Below are positions 17,301 through 23,959 of a stretch of DNA of 64,000 nt, piece by piece (the first letter of the stretch is position 1; each line of letters begins with the position of its first letter). The notes below the pieces were generated by a model, which made no database searches, was not told where the DNA came from, and saw only the letters and a program-made list of their open reading frames with translations. This stretch comes from Nostoc sp. CENA543 (GTDB lineage Bacteria > Cyanobacteriota > Cyanobacteriia > Cyanobacteriales > Nostocaceae): positions 496,001-560,000 of the forward strand of contig NZ_CP023278.1 in assembly GCF_002896875.1 (NCBI RefSeq), written 5' to 3'. Both the position numbers and the translations under genes were made by a program.

Positions 17301-18510
17301 TAGTGTTGGTGAAGACAGTACAGTAAGGTTGTGGAGTATCCGCACTGTAGGATTGTGGAATATCCAAGGTCAAGCCCTCACCGAACCTTTGTATGGACAT
17401 GAGGATTGTGTATGGTCTGTAGCTATTAGCGATAATGGACAGACAGTTGTCAGTGGTGGTGAAGACGGTACGGTAAGATTGTGGAACATACAGAATCAAT
17501 TACTGGCGAAGTCTTTGTCTGGGCATAAAAATTGGGTCAATTCCGTAGCTATTAGCGATGATGGGCAGACTATCGTCAGTGGTAGTGAAGACGGCACAAT
17601 ACGATTATGGAATATTCAAGGTCAATCTCTAGTTGAAGCTTTGCGTGGGCATGAAGATTGGGTCTATTGTGTTGCTATCAGCTCAGATGGGCAAACTATC
17701 GTCAGTGGAGGTAATGATGAAACTGTAAGGTTGTGGAGTATTCAAGGTAATACTTTAACAGAGCCTTTACGTGGTCATCGGGGTGAAGTTCTTTCCGTCG
17801 TCATCAGTTCCAAGAAAAAAACAGTTGTCAGTGGTGGTGAAGATGGCACAATACGATTGTGGAATATCCAAGGTCAACCTCTAACTGAACCTTTTCGCAG
17901 TCATGAACGCCGGATAAATTCCGTTGCTATTAGCTACGATGAAAAAACAATTGTTAGTGGCGGTGACGACGGTACAGTAAAGTTGTGGAGCATTCAAGGT
18001 GATCTCTTGACAAAGCCTTTTTGTGGTCATGAAAGTCGGGTCAATTCTGTTGCTATTAGCCATGATGGAAAGATAATTGTTAGTGGTAGTGAAGACGGCA
18101 CCGTAAGGTTGTGGAATATCCAGGGTCAACCTTTAACTGAACCTATTCGCAGCCATGAAAATCGGGTTAATTCTGTTGCTATTAGTCGTGATGGCAAGAC
18201 AATTGTCACTAGTGGTGATGACGGTACAGTAAGGTTATGGGATACTCAAGGCCAACCCCTAGCTGAACCTTTTTGTGGCCATGAAAGTCGGGTGAATTCC
18301 GTAGCCATTAGCCACAATGGAAAGATAATTGTTAGTGGTGGTGATGATGGTACAGTAAAGTTGTGGCGGGGTAACTGGCAAGCGTGGTTAAAAGCTTGTT
18401 GTGATATGTTACATGATCATCCCATCTTTACTAATCCACAAACTGAAGAAGCAAAAGCTGCTTGCGAAGTCTGCCGTAAATATGTTTGGAGTAAGATAGG
18501 TGATATTTGA
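14323..18510 (+). CDS. Caspase-like protease / STAND NTPase / 14-blade WD40 protein
   Basis: 1395 residues. Residues 1-230: peptidase C14 (metacaspase-type) domain with His92 (IYFAGHGFEA) and Cys144 (VVLLDCCYAGSF). Residues about 262-640: STAND-type P-loop NTPase starting CPYRGLEAFDKQHAKFFFGR, Walker A GASGSGKSS near 298-306, Walker B LLVVDQFEEIF near 374-384. Residues about 760-1348: fourteen WD40 repeats, two propellers. The tail NWQAWLKACCDMLHDHPIF...AACEVCRKYVW is the conserved ending of Nostocales NTPase-WD40 proteins. Blade 6 contains an in-frame duplication of eight codons. Inferred role: a signal sensed by the propellers triggers NTPase oligomerisation and caspase activation, as in bacterial conflict or programmed-death systems. 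No transmembrane segment. Confidence 0.92.
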   Translation: MARYALVIGIAKYDNFNNLPKTVNDAGQITQLLREHGRFDVQPLPGKLIESDNIWQVTPDKKLTGKELGQALRVFLLEKAKGAEALIYFAGHGFEATSLTGEPKGYLATSDCSKDGQNAIAFDDFNTLISKSQLSSLVVLLDCCYAGSFIERSFINSSFPVFNKLDYCLITASRAFERAREDAEGGIFTQAVLAGLASSEADEATGEINANDLMSFVTRKLKGSGQETIYMGGGRSIPLVWYPPRNPVVAGVVSEECPYRGLEAFDKQHAKFFFGRQKVVNYIQQKLAQANFVPIIGASGSGKSSVVRAGLIPVLEKNGWRVLEPIFPTRNPLAELERAFTQLFERTEIREIGDLIDTKGLSAVISRLTGSERCLLVVDQFEEIFTLGTREEERRQFIELLTQVAEGRLAIITTMRADFLEYCLNYESLTQLIQGQAVYMPPLLGAELEEAIAFPAMLQGYQLKRGLLGAIQQEVLGQEKGCLPLLQFALTELWEQRDRTTHQLTVAKFNELGGVIGALNRHAEKLYSGFTEQQQAWVKRIFLKLVRTGAEDKDTRQRQTKNELLSVAGENSDEQLVIEQVLEKLIQGRLIVTDTEAREEVWIDLAHEALIEGWQRLREWRQQDRDLRRLHDKLADALREWLHKGEDEQYLIPRGLLAEVRKNWENLQPDLSSQAKKFYQHSDSDERERSAERQIGLRVINKEQLRDKAEEVKSLLPHKPLDALILAIQVVGENLQKIPEQILTPVQQMLSQAVIRGKVSISFLGHQGAVSSVAISSDGQTIVSGGDDATVRLWNTYGQSIAQPLYGHEGDVYCVAISNDGKLIVSGGGDGTVRLWKINSSPLCETFYGHEGYVSSVCISNDGKLIVSSGGDGKVRLWDIQGHLIAELLYGHHVSISSIAMSSDGQTIVSSGSDGTVKLWGIDGHLIAEVLHLHEGNTSSVAISSDGETIVSSGSDGTVKLWNIKGEPLIEPLRGHEGYVWSVAISHDGQTIASVGEDSTVRLWSIRTVGLWNIQGQALTEPLYGHEDCVWSVAISDNGQTVVSGGEDGTVRLWNIQNQLLAKSLSGHKNWVNSVAISDDGQTIVSGSEDGTIRLWNIQGQSLVEALRGHEDWVYCVAISSDGQTIVSGGNDETVRLWSIQGNTLTEPLRGHRGEVLSVVISSKKKTVVSGGEDGTIRLWNIQGQPLTEPFRSHERRINSVAISYDEKTIVSGGDDGTVKLWSIQGDLLTKPFCGHESRVNSVAISHDGKIIVSGSEDGTVRLWNIQGQPLTEPIRSHENRVNSVAISRDGKTIVTSGDDGTVRLWDTQGQPLAEPFCGHESRVNSVAISHNGKIIVSGGDDGTVKLWRGNWQAWLKACCDMLHDHPIFTNPQTEEAKAACEVCRKYVWSKIGDI
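16603..18368 (+). repeat. Tandem WD40-coding repeats (14 units)
   Basis: Fourteen units of about 126 bp. Late units (11-14) share near-identical DNA (for example GGTCATGAAAGTCGGGT and GTTAGTGGTGGTGATGA), pointing to recent unit duplication, whereas early units are more diverged. Confidence 0.85.
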
Positions 18511-18851
18511 GGGTGCGAAGCCGTACTAATCAGAAGCTTTGTAGATAAAAACAGGAAGTTTCTTGTTTAAAACGAGAACTGTCTAGCTTTAAACAAAAAC
18601 TATCGAGGTTAAAACTAAAACTTTTTAGTTTGAAACGAGAAATGTCGAGTTCAGAACCAGAAATTTCTCGCTAAAAACAGAAAACTCCGAGTTCGGAACT
18701 AGAACGTTCCTGTTTGAAACGAAAAATGTCAAGTTCAAAACGCGAAACTTCAAGCTCAGAACACCAACATCCGAGAGTTGATCTGCAATGTGATGGCGAG
18801 TGAAAGGCGATCGCTGTCATAATTACTAATGAACTACTTCTTCAGCAGTCG
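18511..18851. other. Intergenic region dominated by a decayed 21-bp repeat array
   Basis: No intact gene. Two thirds of the stretch is the ten-unit array at 18567-18776; the rest contains a HIP1-like GCGATCGC near 18807 and the leader of the DUF1902 gene. Confidence 0.6.
18567..18776 (+). repeat. Ten degenerate 21-bp units encoding heptads (LKREMSS-like), no start codon
   Basis: Exactly 210 bp divide into ten 21-bp units with no insertion or deletion. Translated in plus frame from 18567 the units read LKRELSS, FKQKLSR, LKLKLFS, LKREMSS, SEPEISR, stop-KQKTPS, SELERSC, LKRKMSS, SKRETSS, SEHQHPR. A stop codon begins the sixth unit, another (18546-18548) precedes the array, and no ATG opens it, so it is not a working gene as it stands. 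It is either a fossil coiled-coil-like coding segment or a heptad-period repeat element. Not CRISPR: the units diverge and no spacers are present. Confidence 0.75.
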
Positions 18852-19100
18852 ATGATGACACAAATGACATTTAAGGTGGAAGCATTTTGGGATTCTGAAG
18901 CTGAAGTCTGGGTTGCAACTAGTGATGATGTACCTGGATTAGTGACAGAAGCCTCTACAATAGAGCTTCTCACCCAAAAACTACGAAATATGATTCCAGA
19001 ACTCATTATTTTGAACAAAATCGTTCCTCCTAACTATGCAGGTTCTCTCACGTTTGACTTAATTAGCCATCGACAAGAGTTGATTGAGGTCGCTTCATAG
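18852..19100 (+). CDS. DUF1902/HicB-like antitoxin
   Basis: 82 residues, with two adjacent ATG codons at 18852 and 18855. The fold pattern of HicB-type partial RNase H proteins is visible: FKVEAFWDSEAEVWVATSDD, then VPGLVTEASTIELL and a helix to MIPELI. The usual C-terminal DNA-binding domain of HicB is absent, which is typical of the DUF1902 branch. The stop codon directly abuts the HicA start (no spacing), so the two are co-translated. Predicted to neutralise the downstream HicA RNase. Confidence 0.82.
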   Translation: MMTQMTFKVEAFWDSEAEVWVATSDDVPGLVTEASTIELLTQKLRNMIPELIILNKIVPPNYAGSLTFDLISHRQELIEVAS

Positions 19101-19298
19101 ATGGGTGCATCGTTTACTCCTGAGTTGAAAAAGGTGCTTTTAAAGGCTGGATGCTATTTTGAAAGGCAAGGTAAAGGAGATCATGAAATTTGGTACAGTC
19201 CAATTACAGATCGTCAGTTTGTAGTAGACGGAACTATTAAGTCACGCCATACAGCTAACGGCATTTTGAAACAAGCAGGTCTTCCTAAAGCCTTTTAA
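19101..19298 (+). CDS. hicA: HicA-like mRNA interferase toxin
   Basis: 65 residues with the dsRBD-like HicA fold: TPELKKVLLKAGCYFERQGK, the catalytic-His segment GDHEIWYSP, then RQFVVDGTIKSRHTANGILKQAGL. HicA cleaves mRNA, and the partner DUF1902 protein is encoded immediately upstream, antitoxin first. Length is normal for the family and the His is intact, so the toxin is likely functional. The pair sits just downstream of the caspase-STAND-WD40 gene and the 21-bp repeats, marking an accessory region. Confidence 0.85.
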   Translation: MGASFTPELKKVLLKAGCYFERQGKGDHEIWYSPITDRQFVVDGTIKSRHTANGILKQAGLPKAF

Positions 19299-19459
19299 GC
19301 GGAGATAACCATCAGCCGCCTTGTTTGTCATGTCTTCGGTAAATTATCCATGCGATCGCCCTCATATCCCTGATTGGATATACCAAAACAGCTTTGAATG
19401 ATAGATTATTGATGCTGACCTATGAATGAATCTATCAAAGCTATATAGCTGTAATTATT

Positions 19460-20059
19460 ATGAAATTTTTGCACCGTCCTGATCTGTATGGTTGGTCTTA
19501 TTTCAACCCGGCGAGAAATATTGATTTCAACGGGATTGCTTGGATTCGCCCTACTGGTAACATCTTGATTGATCCTGTGGCTTTATCTAACCATGATTGG
19601 AATCATCTAGAGTCTTTAGGCGGTGTAGATTGGATTATTATCACTAATTCTGACCATATTCGGTCAGCTAAGGAAATTGCTGATCAAACCTATGCCAAAA
19701 TAGCAGGGCCGATCGCAGAAAAAGAGTTTTTTCCCTTAATGTGCGATCGCTGGCTAAGTGATGGTGAGGAGTTTGTCCCCGGACTCAAGGTGCTAGAAAT
19801 GCAAGGTTCTAAGACTCCAGGGGAATTGGTACTGTTACTAGAAGAAACTACCCTCATTACTGGGGATTTAGTCCGCGCCTACAAAGCTGGTAGTTTAGGT
19901 ATTCTACCTGATGAAAAGTTGCTCAATAAAGCTGAGGCTGTGGCTTCCGTCCAGCGATTAGCAGCTTTAGAAAAGGTAGAAACTATTTTAGTGGGTGATG
20001 GTTGGTCTGTGTTTCGGGATGGACGCGATCGCTTAAAGGAACTGGTGGCGACGTTGTAA
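19460..20059 (+). CDS. MBL-fold protein with degenerate metal-binding motif
   Basis: 199 residues. Overall pattern of metallo-beta-lactamase-fold proteins: an early strand pair with GNILIDPVALSNHDWNHL, WIIITNSDHIRSAKEIA at the position of the metal-binding loop, and LLLEETTLITGDLVRA and VETILVGDGWSV later. The HxHxDH signature is reduced to NSDH, so at least two zinc ligands are lost, and hydrolase activity is doubtful or altered. Single gene on the plus strand, with several HIP1 sites inside. Cyanobacteria have conserved proteins of this type of unknown function. Confidence 0.65.
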   Translation: MKFLHRPDLYGWSYFNPARNIDFNGIAWIRPTGNILIDPVALSNHDWNHLESLGGVDWIIITNSDHIRSAKEIADQTYAKIAGPIAEKEFFPLMCDRWLSDGEEFVPGLKVLEMQGSKTPGELVLLLEETTLITGDLVRAYKAGSLGILPDEKLLNKAEAVASVQRLAALEKVETILVGDGWSVFRDGRDRLKELVATL

Positions 20060-20105
20060 TCTATACAATGTCATATCGCCCAAATGATCAATGTCAGGCG
20101 GAAGT

Positions 20106-20819
20106 TTACACAGAATTTTTCTGAGACAGATATTTTAATTGTCGAGAGATCACTGTTGTTGCACCCCAAATACCAACCCCTATGATTGCTAACATTGGGG
20201 ATGGCTCAGGTACAGAAACTCGCCGAAATTCAATAGGTGTATTAGCTAATAAAACACCTTCAGAATTAAAAATTTCGTCTAGAGAAAGGATACTATCGCG
20301 TCGAACAGTGATACTAGAAACTACTCTTGACGAACCAGCCGGACAACCATCCGGGCTGTTACTACCTGTATAATATTTATCCGGCAGCAAAACCAGGCTC
20401 AAGTTACAACTTGTGATTGGCAAGTTACTTGTTGGAATTATTCGCATAGATTGAGGTTTATCACATAAACCCCGCACAGCATTAGGATCTAAAAAACTGC
20501 GAATACTCAAATTTACTGCCTCATTTCCTTGACTAAATGAGTACAAACGTAAGCGTTCAAAAAAGGAACTTTCTTGTTCAAAATAAATATTTTTTGAATT
20601 ATTTGCACTGTCTAATTGAATACTACAACTAGTAATGCTAATCAGTGGCACAGTCGGCTTTTGAGTCACTTGTTGAGAATTATCAAAAAAACCCGTAAAC
20701 CAGTTTGCTACTTGCTTTATTTGTTGTGCAATTGTTGTTGCATTGGCAGCATTAGCTGTAGTAGATATTGTCAACAGTGACAGTAAAAATGTTACTGCAT
20801 AAGCTTTGAGTCGATTCAT
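20106..20819 (-). CDS. PEP-CTERM-type exported protein
   Basis: 237 residues. Signal peptide (1-24, MNRLKAYAVTFLLSLL...TTANA). The C-terminus has the PEP-CTERM sorting signal: VPEPSPMLAIIGVGIWGATT followed by the basic tail ISRQLKYLSQK, the substrate for exosortase-type processing. The middle part has several Cys (TSCSIQLD, RGLCDKP, TSCNLSL, DGCPAG), perhaps paired in disulfides. No catalytic domain recognised. Probably cell-surface or extracellular-matrix associated. Confidence 0.75.
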   Translation of the reverse strand: MNRLKAYAVTFLLSLLTISTTANAANATTIAQQIKQVANWFTGFFDNSQQVTQKPTVPLISITSCSIQLDSANNSKNIYFEQESSFFERLRLYSFSQGNEAVNLSIRSFLDPNAVRGLCDKPQSMRIIPTSNLPITSCNLSLVLLPDKYYTGSNSPDGCPAGSSRVVSSITVRRDSILSLDEIFNSEGVLLANTPIEFRRVSVPEPSPMLAIIGVGIWGATTVISRQLKYLSQKNSV

Positions 20820-21064
20820 TATTTTACAAAAATATCGTCAACTCAAAGTATCTCGGAAAATGCTTACTTCTGATTGCTATTGACTTATTTAAATTATTTA
20901 TCAGATCATACACAAACTATACATTTTTCATTTTTATTTAACGAGTCTATAGAAAAGATAAATATTTTTATTTTATCCCTGTTGGGGGGATTGTTGGAAG
21001 TAGAAAAATTTGGTTTTCTAAAAAACGTCACCCATAATTTCCACAATTTATCTAGGGAGTTGTC

Positions 21065-21841
21065 ATGCTTCTACCCAAACTTAAAACTCTGCTTTTGGCA
21101 GCAGCTATTTTGCCATGCTTTATGCAACCAGTTTCAGCCCATGTGGTCTGGTTTGATTATAAAGACGGTGAATATAATATCTTATTTGGTCATCCAGAAG
21201 AGGGGGCAGAAACCTATGAAACCTCTAGATTTAAAGAGGCGATCGCCTACGATATTAATAAACAAACTATCCCCTTTAGCCTCAATGAAAAATCTGAGGG
21301 TTTATATTTAACTGCAAGTAATAAATTGGCAGCTATTCAAGGATTTTTTGATAATGGTTATTTTGCTAGACTAGCTGACGATACATTTCTCAGGATCACA
21401 GAAGAACAAATCAGCAATTATGAAAATGTTGGTCGTTATCTCAAGTACACCAAAGCTTTCTATGATTGGTCTGATGCTTTAGCTCAACCTTTCAATTTAC
21501 CATTAGAAATTCAGCCTCTCAACAATCCCCTAAAAGTCATTCCAGGTGGTAGTTTATTAGTCAATATATTGTCTAATGGTAATCCAATTTCGGAAAATGT
21601 GACAGTAGAATATCTGGGTCAGATAGTAGAAAAAAATGCAGACGGTACTTATTCTATCCCAATTGGCAAACAAGGTTTAATCCAACCGATTGAAGCTAGC
21701 TACTCATTCGTAGATGCTAATAATTTGAGGATTTCTTACGAAACTAGTTTAACAGCACAGAATATACCAGAACCTTCAGCTTTATTAGGGTTGAGCGTTG
21801 TAGGATTATTCAGTTTTTACCGCAAGAAGTTGAAGAAATAG
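21065..21841 (+). CDS. DUF4198-like PEP-CTERM exported protein
   Basis: 258 residues. Signal peptide 1-25 (ending QPVSA); the mature protein starts HVVWFDYKDGEYNILFGHPE, the His-leading N-terminus seen in DUF4198 proteins of metal (nickel/cobalt) uptake loci. A middle domain with IPGGSLLVNILSNGNPISE and VEYLGQIVEKNADGTYSI resembles their beta-sandwich. The C-terminus IPEPSALLGLSVVGLFSFYR plus KKLKK is a PEP-CTERM signal. The AGGGAGTTGTC leader gives a Shine-Dalgarno. A metal-related role is inference; no transporter gene is adjacent. Confidence 0.7.
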   Translation: MLLPKLKTLLLAAAILPCFMQPVSAHVVWFDYKDGEYNILFGHPEEGAETYETSRFKEAIAYDINKQTIPFSLNEKSEGLYLTASNKLAAIQGFFDNGYFARLADDTFLRITEEQISNYENVGRYLKYTKAFYDWSDALAQPFNLPLEIQPLNNPLKVIPGGSLLVNILSNGNPISENVTVEYLGQIVEKNADGTYSIPIGKQGLIQPIEASYSFVDANNLRISYETSLTAQNIPEPSALLGLSVVGLFSFYRKKLKK

Positions 21842-21960
21842 AGCATGAGAGACGTTGTATTGCAGTATTATAACGTCTCTATATAGCCAAATAATTTGAT
21901 GCGATCGCTGATTTTATTTACCTATTCTGACAAGAGATATATTCAGACACTAACATTTAG

Positions 21961-23766
21961 TTACTGTTGAATAGGTATTTCCATCACAAACTCTGTTCCT
22001 TGTTTGAATACTGAGTTAAAGTACAATTTTCCGCGATGTTTTTCTGTCACAATTTGATAACTGACAGATAAGCCTAGTCCCATACCTTTACCAACTATTT
22101 TGTTGGTAAAAAATGGGTCAAATACTTTTGCTTGCACTTTTTCATTCATCCCGATGCCATTATCATAAAAACTAATAGCTATGCGGTTTTTCTCTAATAA
22201 TTTTGTATAAATTCTAATTTGAGGCGTTGTTGATGTCATTTGCCAATATTCATTCCCCATTTCTTCTAAAGCATCAATGGCATTGAGCAAGATATTCATA
22301 AATACTTGATTAATTTGGCTGGGGTAGCACTCGACTAAAGGCAAATCTTGGTACTCTTTGAATACTTGAATCTGTAAATGAGATTGCAACCGATTTTGCA
22401 GAATTAATAAACTACTTTCAATTCCTTGATGAATATCTACAGTTTTTAATTCGGCTTCGTCGAGGCGGGAAAAGTTACGTAGGGAATGAACTATTTTTCT
22501 AATCCGTTCTGCCCCCAGCCTAATAGAACTCAGTAAATTAATTAAGTCTTCTTTGATAAAATCAAGGTCGATGTCAGCGATCGCTTCTGTAATTACTGGG
22601 TTAGGATGGGGATATTCTTGCTGATAAATTTGGACTAAATCTATTAAATTTGCGGCATATTCACGAGCGTGGGCAACATTACCATAAATAAAACTCACAG
22701 GATTATTAATTTCGTGAGCTACCCCAGCAACTATCTGTCCTAAGCTAGACATTTTCTCTTGTTGAATGATTTGAGCTTGGGTATGTTTCAAATCTGCCAT
22801 TGCTATCTCTAGACGCTGATTTTTCTCATGGAGTTCTTGAGTAATAAGTCTAACGTGCTGGAGTAGTTGATTAAATGTGATCGCCATTATACCCACTTCA
22901 TCGGCGGATATTACAGGTGCTTGCAGGTCAAAATCAGAGTTTTGTGTAATTTGCTGTGCCACTTGGGTGACAGCTTTTAGGGGATGAGCAATAATTTGGC
23001 TGGTAAAATAAGCCAAAATCCCGGCAATTACTGTTGATAAAATTACGCTAAATATATTCATAGAAAGTCGTAAAATATCAGCTTGATCATAAGCGGCGAT
23101 CGCTCTTGCATAATCTTTAGCTGAAAGAGCAATAATATGAATTAAATCATCTAAAAGTTTTTCAAATTTTTGCGACTCGGAACTATTTTGAAAATTGACT
23201 AGTAATTTTTGTTGATCTGCTGCAATGGCTGGTAATTCTAAACTGTTCGAGTGGATTTTTTTGACTAAAAATTCTAAATTTTGAAAGTAATCTATGGTAA
23301 AACTATGATAATTTGCTAAAAACTCTGGAATTTTTCCTAAATGCAGATTATTTATCTCATTTTGAATGTGATACTGACTATCTGTAAAAGATTTAATTGC
23401 CTGCCAAGTGTCTTTGATGTTGACAATTTGCTTTTGTAAGTGAAGATATTTATTTTGCCATGCTTGGGGATTTTCTACCAAAAAAGCTAGCTGTTGTTGG
23501 CTATCTCTAGCCCTTAAAATGTCAGTTTCTAGGCGATAGAGTAACTCAGTTTCTTGCCGAGAATGTTGTGCTTGTTGCCAAGACTCCCATAAGAAATAAT
23601 CACCAACTTCAATTCCGATTGTCGTACCTAAAATGAATAGGCCTAAGATAATTCCGTATCCCCAACTAATCTTGTGTGCCATCTTGAGGCGATAAGCCCA
23701 TTTTTGCAGTCTCTGAATGAACTGAAAACGGTTAGCTAGGAAATTTAGCAGTTTTTGGGAATTCAT
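21961..23766 (-). CDS. Membrane-bound sensor histidine kinase with HAMP domain
   Basis: 601 residues. Membrane segment 1 at about 35-55 (WGYGIILGLFILGTTIGIEV), an extracytoplasmic helical sensor of about 175 residues (rich in Q and LxxLE), membrane segment 2 at about 235-255 (SVILSTVIAGILAYFTSQII), HAMP (about 258-310), coiled coil, phosphoacceptor helix VAGVAHEINNPVSFIYGN, HATPase with NAIDALEEMGN and GKGMGLGLSVSYQI. The sensor resembles four-helix-bundle ligand-binding modules. The catalytic core closely resembles that of the kinase at 8359. No cognate regulator adjacent. Confidence 0.87.
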   Translation of the reverse strand: MNSQKLLNFLANRFQFIQRLQKWAYRLKMAHKISWGYGIILGLFILGTTIGIEVGDYFLWESWQQAQHSRQETELLYRLETDILRARDSQQQLAFLVENPQAWQNKYLHLQKQIVNIKDTWQAIKSFTDSQYHIQNEINNLHLGKIPEFLANYHSFTIDYFQNLEFLVKKIHSNSLELPAIAADQQKLLVNFQNSSESQKFEKLLDDLIHIIALSAKDYARAIAAYDQADILRLSMNIFSVILSTVIAGILAYFTSQIIAHPLKAVTQVAQQITQNSDFDLQAPVISADEVGIMAITFNQLLQHVRLITQELHEKNQRLEIAMADLKHTQAQIIQQEKMSSLGQIVAGVAHEINNPVSFIYGNVAHAREYAANLIDLVQIYQQEYPHPNPVITEAIADIDLDFIKEDLINLLSSIRLGAERIRKIVHSLRNFSRLDEAELKTVDIHQGIESSLLILQNRLQSHLQIQVFKEYQDLPLVECYPSQINQVFMNILLNAIDALEEMGNEYWQMTSTTPQIRIYTKLLEKNRIAISFYDNGIGMNEKVQAKVFDPFFTNKIVGKGMGLGLSVSYQIVTEKHRGKLYFNSVFKQGTEFVMEIPIQQ

Positions 23767-23959
23767 GGGAAATGACGAGAATTGAGCAATTCCTGATTTC
23801 TGAAATCAAGCATAAAGGAAAACAACGAGAAAATTGATATTGATACCATCTATCTCTAGCTTTCCCAAAAATACCTGCTGATCCTACCCTCAAAAATTAC
23901 TGAAAATCATGTAATTGCTGTTGATTTTATCATTTTCAGATAGTTGGCTTGCTAATTCT

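Noticed and set aside
14323-18510. Trypsin genes at 3027-5545 as direct partners of the Trypco1 protein
   Set aside because: They lie about 8 kb away in a separate operon with COP23; the divergent caspase gene is the better partner.
18567-18776. 21-bp repeats as a CRISPR array
   Set aside because: Units are contiguous, diverged and lack spacers; no cas genes.
20874-21311. 145-codon open frame overlapping the DUF4198-like gene
   Set aside because: The overlapping frame has a signal peptide, ribosome site and PEP-CTERM end; this one has no features.
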